This document shows, piece after piece, positions 43,119 through 51,806 of a DNA stretch of 64,000 nt. The notes under the pieces are model-generated. The model was not told the DNA's origin. It ran no database searches and saw only the letters and a program-made list of their open reading frames with translations. The position numbers and the translations under genes were made by a program. Location: positions 44,915 to 108,914 of the IMG/VR virus record IMGVR_UViG_3300035670_010691, one strand, 5' to 3'. The first letter of the stretch is position 1; each line of letters begins with the position of its first letter. The DNA is from a virus.

Positions 43119-43970
43119 ATGGATGAAATTCAAATAAATGCACTGAATAAGATAATTCATTTTTTGAAAACAAATACATTAGTAAAAGAAAAAAAATATT
43201 TTCCAAAAAATCCAAATAAAAAACTATCATTATGGAAAGAAATAACATCAAGTTTATATGTTGTTGGATTTCAAGATTTGGAACATTTTTTTATTGATGA
43301 AGCAAACAAACAGGGTTTTTCTATTTTATTAAATCATGTTAATCCAACCCACGTTTCAGAGTTGGATAATTTTTTAGAAGAAGAAAAAAATATTATTTTG
43401 GATTTATTTGAAAAAAATGATGTTGGACATGAACCTTTGATGGCAATTGGATGTCACACTTCTCATCTTGTAGCTTTGGAACATTTTTTGAAAAATACAA
43501 ATGATGATTTTGCATTTATTTTTGAAGAAGATTGTAAATTCAATTTTATTTTGAGTGATGAATATTTAATAGAATTAGGAAATTTGTTAAAAAGTGATTT
43601 GGGTAAAGATATAAATTTTTTACACTTAGGATATGAACATAGTCATAAAAATAATCTTTTTAATACAAAAAACTTTTCAATAAATTTACTAACTGACAAT
43701 AATATGACTCATTCGTATTTGATAAGTAGGGAACAAGCTAAAAAATTTTGTGATACTCATGATTTTACAAAACCAATCACCAAATTAAATGATTGGGTAT
43801 TTGAAAATTCAGAAACGTATGATAAAGTTAAAAATAAACAAGATATTATTTATAGAACACAGTGTGATGATTATTTTTCATACTTTTGTAAATGTCATGG
43901 TTTTAAAAAATCTGTTACTTTTCAGCAAAATATAGGAGAAAATTCAGAGAAAGGATTTAAGTATGTTTAA
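43119..43970 (+). CDS. Glycosyltransferase family 25-like protein, copy 2
   Basis: A 283-residue paralogue of the protein at 41581. YVVGFQDLEHFFIDEANKQGF near residue 45, IGCHTSHLVALEHFL near residue 108 and FAFIFEEDCKFNF near residue 131 are the GT25 motifs, with the acidic cluster E-E-D intact. MTHSYLISREQA near residue 197 and the ending ENSEKGFKYV parallel copy 1 (ENINIASQKGFKYLD). The two copies flank the Cys4 protein at 42440, suggesting duplication with or insertion around that gene. It overlaps the next gene by 8 bases. Confidence 0.7.
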   Translation: MDEIQINALNKIIHFLKTNTLVKEKKYFPKNPNKKLSLWKEITSSLYVVGFQDLEHFFIDEANKQGFSILLNHVNPTHVSELDNFLEEEKNIILDLFEKNDVGHEPLMAIGCHTSHLVALEHFLKNTNDDFAFIFEEDCKFNFILSDEYLIELGNLLKSDLGKDINFLHLGYEHSHKNNLFNTKNFSINLLTDNNMTHSYLISREQAKKFCDTHDFTKPITKLNDWVFENSETYDKVKNKQDIIYRTQCDDYFSYFCKCHGFKKSVTFQQNIGENSEKGFKYV

Positions 43971-44646
43971 ATTTATTAAAAAAAATATAAAAAATATAAT
44001 AATCATTGCATTAGCAATTAATTTAATTTATTTAAGTGGTATTTTCAGTAAAAAAGGAGATATAGAAACTATAAGAGTTGATGGTAAAGAATATGAATTA
44101 CTATCACAAAAAATAGATACCGTTGTTGTAGAAAAAGAAGTTAAAGTTACAGAGTATGTTCCAAAAACAGTTTTTAGAACAGATACAGTAAGAGTTGCAA
44201 TACCGGCTGATGTAGATACAACAGCTATATTAGAAGATTACTTTGCATCTTACACAGTTGTAGATACACTCAAATTAGATTATGATTTTCCTGATGGGGT
44301 AACAACTGAAAGTGGAGCAAAACCATCAACACTTGGTTATGGTGTTTTAACTGATATACTTTCACAAAATAAAATTCAGTCCCGTAAAGTAGATTGGACG
44401 TTTCAAATACCAACCATTTATAACACCACAATCGTAAAAGAATTACCAAAAAATGAATTTTATTTTGGTGGTGGATTGGGATATAGTAAAGAAAACTTTT
44501 TACAAACCGCAAGTGGTGGTCTTTTATGGAAAACAAAAGGACAAAGAGTAATCGGTTTACAGTTGGGTATAAACAACTCAACTGTTGGTGAAGTAACAGA
44601 ATTTACTCCATTTATTGAAGGATCTTACTTTATAAAAATAAAATAA
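43963..44646 (+). CDS. Single-pass membrane protein of unknown function
   Basis: A 227-residue protein. A basic N-terminus (MFKFIKKNIKN) precedes one hydrophobic segment, residues 12 to 27 (IIIIALAINLIYLSGI), giving an inside-in, outside-out anchor. The outer part has repeats of V-D-T or T-D-T-V-R-V, and the C-terminal third, with alternating hydrophobic residues and many glycines (FYFGGGLGY, GGLLWKTKGQRVIGLQLGINNS), looks like beta strands. It lies directly before the terminase gene. A lysis (spanin-like) or cell-envelope role is possible; the beta-rich end argues for a structured periplasmic or outer-membrane-facing domain. Confidence 0.6.
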   Translation: MFKFIKKNIKNIIIIALAINLIYLSGIFSKKGDIETIRVDGKEYELLSQKIDTVVVEKEVKVTEYVPKTVFRTDTVRVAIPADVDTTAILEDYFASYTVVDTLKLDYDFPDGVTTESGAKPSTLGYGVLTDILSQNKIQSRKVDWTFQIPTIYNTTIVKELPKNEFYFGGGLGYSKENFLQTASGGLLWKTKGQRVIGLQLGINNSTVGEVTEFTPFIEGSYFIKIK

Positions 44647-44648
44647 AA

Positions 44649-46238
44649 ATGAGTACTCAAAAATTAAGTTTAAAAGATATTATTAAAATTGAGTATCAGA
44701 AATGTGCAGGAGATCCTGTATATTTTATGAAAAAATACTGTATGATACAACATCCAGTTCGTGGTAAAATTCCTTTTCACTTATATCCCTTTCAAGACCG
44801 AGTATTAGAACAATTTAAAGATAACCGATATAACATTGTTTTAAAGTCAAGACAGACGGGTATATCGACACTTGTGGCTGGTTTCTCACTTTGGAAGATG
44901 TTGTTTAACTCAGACTTTAATGTATTGGTTATTGCTACCAAACAAGAAGTTGCAAAAAACTTGGTAACCAAAGTTCGTTACATGAATGATAATTTACCTA
45001 CTTGGTTAAAACAAACAACAGTCGAAGATAACAAACTTTCACTTCGTTACTCAAATGGGTCACAGATAAAGGCTACTTCTGCTGCAGGAGACGCAGGTCG
45101 TTCCGAAGCACTATCCTTATTGGTATTTGATGAAGCGGCATTTATTGATAAAATTGAAGAAATTTGGATATCTGCACAATCTACACTTTCAACAGGGGGT
45201 AGTGCAATTATTCTTTCAACTCCAAATGGTGTTGGTAATTTCTTTCACAAAACTTGGGTAGACGCCGAAGAAGAACTTAATGGATTTAATACCATTAGAC
45301 TTCACTGGTCAGTTCATCCCGAAAGAGATCAAAGTTGGAGAGATGAACAAGAAAGACTTTTGGGAACAAAAGGAGCTGCACAAGAATGTGATTGTGATTT
45401 TGTTAGTTCAGGTGATACTGTGATTGACCCACAACTTCTAATGTTTTATAAAGAAACATTTTGTCAAGAACCAAAAGAAAAGGGTGGTTTTGATGGAAAC
45501 TTGTGGAAATGGGAATATCCTGATTATAGTAAATCATATATGGTAGTAGCTGACGTTGCTCGTGGAGATGGTGCCGACTATTCTGCTTGTCAGGTAATTG
45601 AAATAGACAGTGCAACACAAGTAGCTGAATACAAAGGTAAATTAGACACCAAGGACTTTGGAAACTTTTTGGTAGCACTTTCAACAGAGTATAATGAAGC
45701 ACTTTTGGTAATTGAAAATGCAAACATCGGTTGGGCAACAATACAACAGGTTATAGACAGAGGATACAGAAACCTCTTTTACATGAGTAAAGACTTACAG
45801 TATGTAGATGTTGAAAATCAACTTACCAATAGGTATAGAGCAATGGATAGAAATTTAGTAGCAGGGTTTTCAACTACAAATAAGAGTAGACCATTAATTA
45901 TATCTAAATTAGATGAATATTTTAGAGATAAATCAGTAACCATTAGGTCTAATAGAACAATTGAAGAATTATTTACGTTTATTTGGAAAAATCAAAGAGC
46001 AGAAGCTATGCAAGGATACAATGATGACCTAACTATGGCTCTTGCAATTGGACTTTGGGTTAGAGATACTGCACTTCGTTTAAGACAAGAAGGGCAAGAT
46101 TTGACAAAGAGTATGTTAGATAGAATAGGACAATCATCACTTGATTTAGGTGGGTTTTCAGGAAACTCACATTTTGATGAAGACCCTTGGAGTATGAAAG
46201 TTGGTAAAGATGATTTTGATTTGAGAGGATTGTTATAA
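44649..46238 (+). CDS. Terminase large subunit (gp17-like)
   Basis: The 529-residue DNA-packaging motor. Walker A is SRQTGIST at residues 67 to 74 (the deviant A motif of T4-type terminases), Walker B is LLVFDEA at 157 to 163, and STPNG near residue 190 is the coupling motif. The C-terminal RNase H-like nuclease has ADVARGDGADYSACQ with Asp302, an acidic IENANIGWAT near residue 358, and NDDLTMALAI near residue 463. Length is close to cyanophage and pelagiphage gp17 (about 540 to 600). The enzyme cuts concatemers and pumps DNA through the portal encoded at 47984. A small-terminase gene was not recognised in the window. Confidence 0.92.
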   Translation: MSTQKLSLKDIIKIEYQKCAGDPVYFMKKYCMIQHPVRGKIPFHLYPFQDRVLEQFKDNRYNIVLKSRQTGISTLVAGFSLWKMLFNSDFNVLVIATKQEVAKNLVTKVRYMNDNLPTWLKQTTVEDNKLSLRYSNGSQIKATSAAGDAGRSEALSLLVFDEAAFIDKIEEIWISAQSTLSTGGSAIILSTPNGVGNFFHKTWVDAEEELNGFNTIRLHWSVHPERDQSWRDEQERLLGTKGAAQECDCDFVSSGDTVIDPQLLMFYKETFCQEPKEKGGFDGNLWKWEYPDYSKSYMVVADVARGDGADYSACQVIEIDSATQVAEYKGKLDTKDFGNFLVALSTEYNEALLVIENANIGWATIQQVIDRGYRNLFYMSKDLQYVDVENQLTNRYRAMDRNLVAGFSTTNKSRPLIISKLDEYFRDKSVTIRSNRTIEELFTFIWKNQRAEAMQGYNDDLTMALAIGLWVRDTALRLRQEGQDLTKSMLDRIGQSSLDLGGFSGNSHFDEDPWSMKVGKDDFDLRGLL

Positions 46239-46239
46239 T

Positions 46240-47109
46240 ATGTCATATGATTTAATTGAGTTATTGAGTATTGGTGTTTTCAACACAATTATATTAGACG
46301 AAAAAAGAAAAATAATTATATTTGGACATCCAAAGATAGGTAGTAGATTTTTAACTTCTTTTGCTGATGAAAACGATTTAGTATATCTTTACAATTCATC
46401 ATCAGAGTTTTTTGATTTAGAATCGAAATTAAATCCCCATGATGGTAGAATAACAAGTAAACAAGCAAGAATTTTGGTTGAAAATCTCAAACAAGATAAA
46501 GATACAAAAATTTATATTTTTGTCAGGAATGCAAAAGATAGATTTGCATCGGGATTTATACAAGCAATTAATTCACAAAGAGTTTTTGATTTATTATCTA
46601 TGAATTCATTAAATTTAGATATTTTATCAATTGATTATTATCTAAATAAATTTATTAAAAATTTAGATTTTGAAATAGAAGAAAGGATAAAATTAGGATC
46701 TATTTTTAATTTTATTGTCGAAAATTATTCCGATAAATTATTAGAGGATGTTCATATTGATAGTTATCACCAAAATTTATTTTCATTTCTTAAAATTATA
46801 GAAAAAAATAAAGTTTTTGAAAAACAAAATATCAAAGTAAATGATATTTCGAAAATGACAAATGTATTAACTAAAATTTATAATTATAAAAGAACAAATC
46901 AAATAGAAAAAAATTCACATGGTTTGAATGATTACTCAATTTTTTATAATTTGCTAAATCAATCTATGGAAACAGAATATAAATTTTTTGGAACATATAA
47001 AAATTATAAAAGTAAATTAAATCTTTTTTTACATCATATCGAATATTTAATTCAGGTTGAACAACGGTATTATGATTTAATTTTAGAAGAATATGGAGAA
47101 AAAGAATAA
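46240..47109 (+). CDS. Sulfotransferase-like protein (putative)
   Basis: A 289-residue protein. IIIFGHPKIGSRFLTSF near residue 26 resembles the 5'-phosphosulfate-binding loop of sulfotransferases (strand, then P-K/H-x-G-S/T-x-x-L). IYIFVRNAKDRFASGFIQAI near residue 90 resembles the 3'-phosphate-binding segment (R-N/D-P-x-x-R-x-x-S-x-x-x). Both are in the expected order and spacing, as in the Sulfotransfer_2 group that sulfates carbohydrates. It lies 1 base after the terminase gene and is far more AT-rich, which looks like an insertion of an accessory gene into the head module. Substrate unknown. Confidence 0.55.
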   Translation: MSYDLIELLSIGVFNTIILDEKRKIIIFGHPKIGSRFLTSFADENDLVYLYNSSSEFFDLESKLNPHDGRITSKQARILVENLKQDKDTKIYIFVRNAKDRFASGFIQAINSQRVFDLLSMNSLNLDILSIDYYLNKFIKNLDFEIEERIKLGSIFNFIVENYSDKLLEDVHIDSYHQNLFSFLKIIEKNKVFEKQNIKVNDISKMTNVLTKIYNYKRTNQIEKNSHGLNDYSIFYNLLNQSMETEYKFFGTYKNYKSKLNLFLHHIEYLIQVEQRYYDLILEEYGEKE

Positions 47110-47111
47110 TT

Positions 47112-47121
47112 TATATTTATA
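47112..47121 (+). promoter_or_regulatory. TATATTTATA box, possible late promoter
   Basis: An exact match, in a 15-base gap, only 3 bases before the ATG at 47125. A promoter this close would give a nearly leaderless transcript or make an internal start more likely, so this copy also fits an alternative role such as an RNA processing or pausing site. Confidence 0.4.
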
Positions 47122-47124
47122 TAA

Positions 47125-47718
47125 ATGATGAATACTATAAAAGAAACCCAAGAACTTTACGAAGAATATAGAAAACAATTTACTGAAAGGTCGGTAATAA
47201 CGGAAGCAATACAACTTCACCAAGAAACCAAACTTCCTTTTATTGAGAATATTTTTCGTATGTATTCCAAAAATTATTTTAAAACGATAAACGAAGCTCG
47301 TAAACTTTACAACGAAGGAAAACTCAAAAATATCCACGAATGGGACAAAGAGTTATTCAAAACAGACATAGGTAAAGTTGGAGTTTATGAAGGAAAGAAA
47401 GTTCCACTTGATATACCTTTAATGGAAGCGGAGTATCAAGGTAAAGATGTAGACTTAAACCAACCTAAACGAGGTGGTTCCAAAAAGTTTTATGTATATG
47501 TGAAAGACGGTGATAAAGTAAAGAAAGTTTCTTTTGGTGCACAAGGTGGAGGTGGTTCTCTTGCAGTTAAACTAAAAGATCCTGAAGCCAAAAAGGCATT
47601 TAAAGACAGACACAACTGTGAACAGAAAAACGATAAGACCAAAGCAGGATATTGGGCTTGTAGACTTCCTCGTTACGCAAAGTCATTAGGACTTTCTGGT
47701 GGAGGTCAGTGGTGGTAA
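47125..47718 (+). CDS. Conserved phage protein, probable head or prohead-core component
   Basis: A 197-residue protein in two parts. The N-terminal 100 residues are helical and include RSVITEAIQLH near residue 24, whose I-T-E-A fits the prohead-protease cleavage rule. The C-terminal half (KKFYVYVKDGDKVKKVSFG, then DPEAKKAFKDRHNC, KTKAGYWACRLPRYAKSLGL) is a module I recognise from many T4-like marine phages, in which two Cys and the A-R-H and Y-W-x-C-R segments are conserved. Function is not known to me; position between terminase and portal suggests a virion role. It ends with a G-G-G-Q-W-W tail. Confidence 0.6.
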   Translation: MMNTIKETQELYEEYRKQFTERSVITEAIQLHQETKLPFIENIFRMYSKNYFKTINEARKLYNEGKLKNIHEWDKELFKTDIGKVGVYEGKKVPLDIPLMEAEYQGKDVDLNQPKRGGSKKFYVYVKDGDKVKKVSFGAQGGGGSLAVKLKDPEAKKAFKDRHNCEQKNDKTKAGYWACRLPRYAKSLGLSGGGQWW

Positions 47719-47719
47719 T

Positions 47720-47980
47720 ATGAAACCATACAAAGAAAATATAAAAGGAAATATCAAAGAAAGAGTGTTTACTGAAAATGTAGATACTCACGAATTGGTA
47801 TGGCATAGAGATAGAAATGATAGAGAAGTTACAATAGTAGAGGGAAACGGTTGGATGTTTCAAATGGATAATGAACTTCCTGTAGTACTAAACGAAGGAG
47901 ATGTCTTATACATCCCGAAAAACACTTATCACAGAATACTTCGTGGTAATGGTAATTTAAAACTCAAAATTAAAGAATAA
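47720..47980 (+). CDS. Small cupin-fold protein
   Basis: An 86-residue protein from ATG 47720 (the frame is open further upstream inside the previous gene, but the ATG one base after the previous stop is the better start). LVWHRDRNDREVTIVEGNGWMFQMDNELPVVLNEGDVLYIPKNTYHRI (residues 26 to 74) is a minimal beta-barrel cupin: H-x-D-x-x-D-R, then G-x-G-W-x-x-Q-x-D-N, then a second motif G-D-x-x-x-I-P-x-x-x-x-H-R. Proteins of this form occur in the late regions of T4-like cyanophages. No enzyme activity is known to me. It lies 3 bases before the portal gene. Confidence 0.65.
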   Translation: MKPYKENIKGNIKERVFTENVDTHELVWHRDRNDREVTIVEGNGWMFQMDNELPVVLNEGDVLYIPKNTYHRILRGNGNLKLKIKE

Positions 47981-47983
47981 GTA

Positions 47984-49699
47984 ATGGCAGATACAACATT
48001 TTTTGGTAGGTTAAAAAAACTATTTAACTCTCAAGCAATTGTAACCGTAGACAAGGACGGGAAACGAAAAGTTTTTGATGCAAATGAAAATCAACAAACA
48101 AATTTATCTAATTTAAGAGATAGATATACTAAAATTCAGAAGTCTTTCTATGAAATGGCGGGCGGTGCTCAATCAATGGCATACCAACAAGTTCGTAGAG
48201 AAGTTTTCCGTGATTATGATGCAATGGATCAAGACCCGATTATTGCTTCTGCTCTTGATATTTACGCAGACGAGTCCACTCTTAAAAACGAATTCGGTGA
48301 TACACTCACTATTGTTTCAGATAATGAAAGAGTTCAAGAAATTCTTCAAAATCTTTTCTATGATATTCTTAACATAGAGTTTAACCTATGGCCTTGGACA
48401 CGTAATATGTGTAAGTATGGTGATTTCTTCTTAGGTCTTGAAATTGCGGAAGGTAAAGGTATAGTAAATGTTATGCCTCATTCTGTTTACAATACCGAAA
48501 GAATGGAGATGATTGACCCTTCCAATCCTCATGTGGTAAAGTTCAAAATTATGGAAGACCCAAACGGAAAACAAGAGTATGAGGATTTTGAAATCGCTCA
48601 CTTCCGTCTTCTTTCAGATACTAACTGGTTACCATACGGTAAATCTATGATTGAAAATGGTAGAAGATTGTGGAAACAACTTTCACTTATGGAAGATGCG
48701 ATGTTAATCCATAGAATTATGAGAGCACCTGAAAAGAGAGTGTTTAAAATTGATATTGGAACCATACCACCAAATGAAGTTGATAATTATATGCAAAGAA
48801 TTATCAATAAAATGAAAAAGGTTCCATTTCTTGATAAGAACACAGGTGATTACAACTTAAAATATAATATGCAAAATCTTACCGAAGATTTCTACCTACC
48901 CGTTCGTGGTGGTGATAGTGGAACTTCTATTGATAATATCGGTGGGTTAGAATACACAAGTATTGAAGATATTGATTATCTAAAAGGTAAATTATTCTCA
49001 GCTCTTAAAATTCCAAAAGCATACTTGGGATATGAAGAAAACATTAACGGTAAAGCAACACTCGCAGCAGAAGATGTTAGGTTTGCAAGAACAATTGAAA
49101 GAATTCAAAAAACACTTGTATCTGAATTAACTAAAATTGCAGTTATTCACCTTTACGCACAAGGTATACAAGATAGTGAGATGTTAAACTTTGAATTAGC
49201 ACTTGTTAATCCATCTACCATCTACGAACAAGAAAAAGTAAACCTTTGGTCTGAAAAAGTTCGTTTGGCACAGGATATAGCTGGTCTGAATATGTTATCA
49301 AAAGATTGGGTATATGATAATATCTTTAAAATACCTACAAGTGAAAAAGAAGAACAACAGATTAAAGTAATTAATGACCTAAAAGACCGTTTCCGTTATA
49401 ATTCTATTGAAAATGAAGGAAACGACCCTGCACAGGAAGACCAACAACCTACAGACATCGAAGAGGAATTGGAAACACTTAAAACTGAATTAAAAGATAA
49501 AGGTGGAAGACCGAGAGAAGGTAATACTTATAGTAAAGACAAACACCCTTATGGAAGAGATCCATTGGGTGATGACGAAAGAACAAGACCTCGTAGTAGG
49601 ACATCCGAGGAAAAAATCCGTAAATATTTAAACGGCGTTTCATCAAAAAGAACTTATTTACATGAAAATGATACTTTATTAAACAAAAATAAAGTATGA
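47984..49699 (+). CDS. Portal protein (gp20-like)
   Basis: The 571-residue head vertex portal. Diagnostic segments are SFYEMAGGAQSMAYQQVRREVFRDYDAMDQDPIIASALDIYADE (residues 50 to 95), NLFYDILNIEFNLWPWTRNMCKYGDFFL (122 to 150), and LSDTNWLPYGKSMIENGRRLWKQLSLMEDAMLIHRIMRAPEKRVFKIDIG, all strongly kept across T4-like gp20 proteins. IPKAYLGYEENINGKATLAAEDVRFARTIERIQ near residue 340 is also typical. The C-terminal tail is polar and probably disordered. Unlike T4, the genes for sheath and tube (18 and 19) do not separate it from the terminase. Confidence 0.93.
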   Translation: MADTTFFGRLKKLFNSQAIVTVDKDGKRKVFDANENQQTNLSNLRDRYTKIQKSFYEMAGGAQSMAYQQVRREVFRDYDAMDQDPIIASALDIYADESTLKNEFGDTLTIVSDNERVQEILQNLFYDILNIEFNLWPWTRNMCKYGDFFLGLEIAEGKGIVNVMPHSVYNTERMEMIDPSNPHVVKFKIMEDPNGKQEYEDFEIAHFRLLSDTNWLPYGKSMIENGRRLWKQLSLMEDAMLIHRIMRAPEKRVFKIDIGTIPPNEVDNYMQRIINKMKKVPFLDKNTGDYNLKYNMQNLTEDFYLPVRGGDSGTSIDNIGGLEYTSIEDIDYLKGKLFSALKIPKAYLGYEENINGKATLAAEDVRFARTIERIQKTLVSELTKIAVIHLYAQGIQDSEMLNFELALVNPSTIYEQEKVNLWSEKVRLAQDIAGLNMLSKDWVYDNIFKIPTSEKEEQQIKVINDLKDRFRYNSIENEGNDPAQEDQQPTDIEEELETLKTELKDKGGRPREGNTYSKDKHPYGRDPLGDDERTRPRSRTSEEKIRKYLNGVSSKRTYLHENDTLLNKNKV

Positions 49700-49733
49700 T
49701 AATTAATTAAATTAAGGTAATCTTTAATAAAAT

Positions 49734-49743
49734 TATATTTATA
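49734..49743 (+). promoter_or_regulatory. TATATTTATA box, possible late promoter
   Basis: An exact match in the 85-base gap after the portal gene, 41 bases before the ATG at 49785. The rest of the gap is AT-rich with a purine-rich stretch near the start codon. This gap is among the longer non-coding gaps in the head module, consistent with a promoter. Confidence 0.5.
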
Positions 49744-49784
49744 ATAGATATTTTTAGTATATCAAAAAGAAATTATTAGAAAGA

Positions 49785-50645
49785 ATGAAACGAATCAAAC
49801 ACAGCAAATTTAAAAATACAGGTTTTTTATTTGAACTTTTAACAAGACAAGTGACTCTTGAGATTCTTAATGGTTCAGATGAAAAGTCTAAATTTATCGT
49901 TAAAGAATTTTTTAATGGTAAAACAGAATTATCAAAAGAATTACGTTTATTTAATTTACTTTTGAATGAAAAACAGGTAAATGAAAATAAATCAGAAAAA
50001 TTTATTGACTTGATAATTCAAGCACACTCTCACATTAACATTGAAAAACTAAATGAAGAAAAGTATAATTTAGTTAAGAAAATTAAAGAAAACTTTAATG
50101 TTGAGAACTTTTTTGCTTCTCCTATAACAAATTATAAAGTTTTAGCATCTATACACAAATTATTTGAAGCAAAAAAATTAGATGTTAAAAATGTTAAGGA
50201 TGTTTTTGATTCTCGTCAAACTTTGGTAGAACACATTTCCAAAGAAAAAGTTAATAAACAAAAAAATACAGATAAATTAGTTGAAACTTACAAAAAACAA
50301 GAAGAAGATGTAAGATTATTAACTTATAAAATTCTTGTTGAAACTTTTAACAAAAAGTATTCAAAGTTAAATGAAAATCAAAAAGGACTTTTAAAGAATT
50401 ATATTAATAATGTTAATAATTCATCAAAGTTTAAAGATTATTACAAAAAACAATTAAAAGAAGTTATAGTAATAATGACCGAATTATTTAACCAAATGAA
50501 TGATAAAGTCACCAAAATTAAATTAAAAGAAACCATCAACGTATTAAAAAACCAAAAAATATTGAGGGAGGTGAGTGATAATCAAGTATCAGCGTTGATG
50601 ATGGCTTTTGAGTTAGTAAAAGAGATAAAAAATGTTAGAAAGTGA
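49785..50645 (+). CDS. Conserved T4-like late protein, probable prohead assembly
   Basis: A 286-residue, highly charged helical protein. HSKFKNTGFLFELLTRQVTLEILNG at the N-terminus is a pattern I associate with a conserved hypothetical protein that lies between the portal and prohead protease genes in marine T4-like phages. The remainder is a series of Lys/Glu/Asn-rich helices (for example residues 150 to 200) suggesting coiled coil. By position it corresponds to the T4 gene 67/68 prohead-core region, but sequence similarity to those small proteins is not visible. It overlaps the next gene by 14 bases. Confidence 0.6.
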   Translation: MKRIKHSKFKNTGFLFELLTRQVTLEILNGSDEKSKFIVKEFFNGKTELSKELRLFNLLLNEKQVNENKSEKFIDLIIQAHSHINIEKLNEEKYNLVKKIKENFNVENFFASPITNYKVLASIHKLFEAKKLDVKNVKDVFDSRQTLVEHISKEKVNKQKNTDKLVETYKKQEEDVRLLTYKILVETFNKKYSKLNENQKGLLKNYINNVNNSSKFKDYYKKQLKEVIVIMTELFNQMNDKVTKIKLKETINVLKNQKILREVSDNQVSALMMAFELVKEIKNVRK

Positions 50646-50823
50646 ATTAAAGGAGTATATACGAGAACTTGTCAGAGAGATTCAGATGGAGTTAGACGAA
50701 ACTACTACTACTGCTTCTGTTGACGGGTATCAAACTCCCTTCGCTTTTTCAGGTGGTAGAACCAAAGATAAAAAAAAGAAAAAGGATATAATAGACGCTT
50801 CAGGTTATGAAGAAGTTAAATAG
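50632..50823 (+). CDS. Small conserved phage protein
   Basis: A 63-residue protein. The N-terminal third is an amphipathic helix (ELKEYIRELVREIQMELDE), followed by TTTTASVDGYQTPFAFSGG, a T-x-x-x-x-x-x-G-Y-x-T-P-F-A-F motif that I recognise from small late genes of T4-like marine phages, and a basic tail DKKKKKD. Role unknown; the position between two putative core proteins suggests a prohead-core component. Start at ATG 50632 overlaps the previous gene by 14 bases. Confidence 0.6.
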   Translation: MLESELKEYIRELVREIQMELDETTTTASVDGYQTPFAFSGGRTKDKKKKKDIIDASGYEEVK

Positions 50824-50832
50824 GGACTAATT

Positions 50833-51633
50833 ATGAAAATTTCAAAAAACAGATTAAGAGAGATTGTTAAAGAAGTTATTAAAGAAGAGTCAGAATACCA
50901 AGAGTTCTTCAAAAGAGCATTAGAAAAAACAGGTAAATCAATACCACAAATGTCTGATGAAGAGAAAAAGGCTTTCTTTGATAAAATTGAAGCTGCATGG
51001 AAAGGTAAAGGTGAGAAAAATGAAGGTAACGCATTTGGTGCTGCTGTTTCTCAAGCAAAAGAAGAAGGTGATGACTCGTTTGAGGTTGGTGGAAAAACAT
51101 TCAAAGTAAAAGAAGCAACAATGGGTGAATCTGAACTTCCTAATGTTGCTATCCCAAGTAGTGTAAAAACAAAGTTAAATTTGGCTATTGATAAAATTAA
51201 AGATAGTAAATTAACTTACCCACAAAAATTACAAGTGGTTGGTAAAATTATTGATAGTTTAGGTGTTGATAAACAAGAATTGACTAAAATGTCAAGTAGA
51301 TTAAGAGGAACTTTGGAATCCGTAGTAAACGAAGCAAAAGTAATTGTATATAATGAAAAAACTGGTGAACGATATGAGGTTTTATCTGGAAAGGGTAAGG
51401 GTGATTTGTTTATTGCTATGAAAGCTTTACAAAAAGTAGCCCCATCTCATATGAAATATTCTATCAAAGAATCCGTAGTAAAAGAAGGTGCTTCATCAGA
51501 AGAACTTCGTATGGCTAAAAACGCAATTAAAAACTTTGCAAGATATAGAAGAGTTCCAGGTGAACAAGCAATATATGACTTGATGAGAGCTCTTAAAGAT
51601 GTTGAAAGAGAATATAAACAAAAAAAGAAGTGA
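50833..51633 (+). CDS. Modular protein with prohead-protease-like linkers
   Basis: A 266-residue protein built of short modules. It begins with a basic helix (NRLREIVKEVIKEESEYQEFF), then a module AFGAAVSQAKEEGDDSFEVGGKTFKVKE (residues 67 to 94) that recurs in the 53497 protein (AFINAAKKAKEEGKTEFEFNGKTYPVTLKE). Linkers fitting a hydrophobic-x-E then A/G rule follow: VKE-A at 94, VVNE-A at 167 and VVKE-G at 218. I infer an internal head protein processed by the neighbouring protease. The gene overlaps a GTG-started small gene by 4 bases. Confidence 0.6.
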   Translation: MKISKNRLREIVKEVIKEESEYQEFFKRALEKTGKSIPQMSDEEKKAFFDKIEAAWKGKGEKNEGNAFGAAVSQAKEEGDDSFEVGGKTFKVKEATMGESELPNVAIPSSVKTKLNLAIDKIKDSKLTYPQKLQVVGKIIDSLGVDKQELTKMSSRLRGTLESVVNEAKVIVYNEKTGERYEVLSGKGKGDLFIAMKALQKVAPSHMKYSIKESVVKEGASSEELRMAKNAIKNFARYRRVPGEQAIYDLMRALKDVEREYKQKKK

Positions 51634-51806
51634 AAAAATTAGATGAAATACTTAACGAGTTGGTTTTGGAAGAGTTAGAAAAAAACCAAAACCTAAAAGA
51701 AGAAATCACGGGTGTTGATGAAGATAAAATCCGTGATTTAATTCGTTCAGAAGTTTCAGCAATATTTTTTGATTTATTTAAGAAACGTAAAATGTGGGGA
51801 GCGTAA
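51630..51806 (+). CDS. Small late protein with GTG start
   Basis: A 58-residue open frame that fills the gap before the protease gene. The GTG at 51630 overlaps the upstream stop (GTGA), and its TAA at 51804 is immediately followed by the protease ATG, so the gene fits the operon exactly. The product begins KKLDEILNELVLEELEK and ends IRDLIRSEVSAIFFDLFKK then RKMWGA. It is acidic first and amphipathic after, with the look of small prohead-core proteins of T4-like phages. It is easily missed because of its size and start codon. Confidence 0.65.
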   Translation: MKKLDEILNELVLEELEKNQNLKEEITGVDEDKIRDLIRSEVSAIFFDLFKKRKMWGA

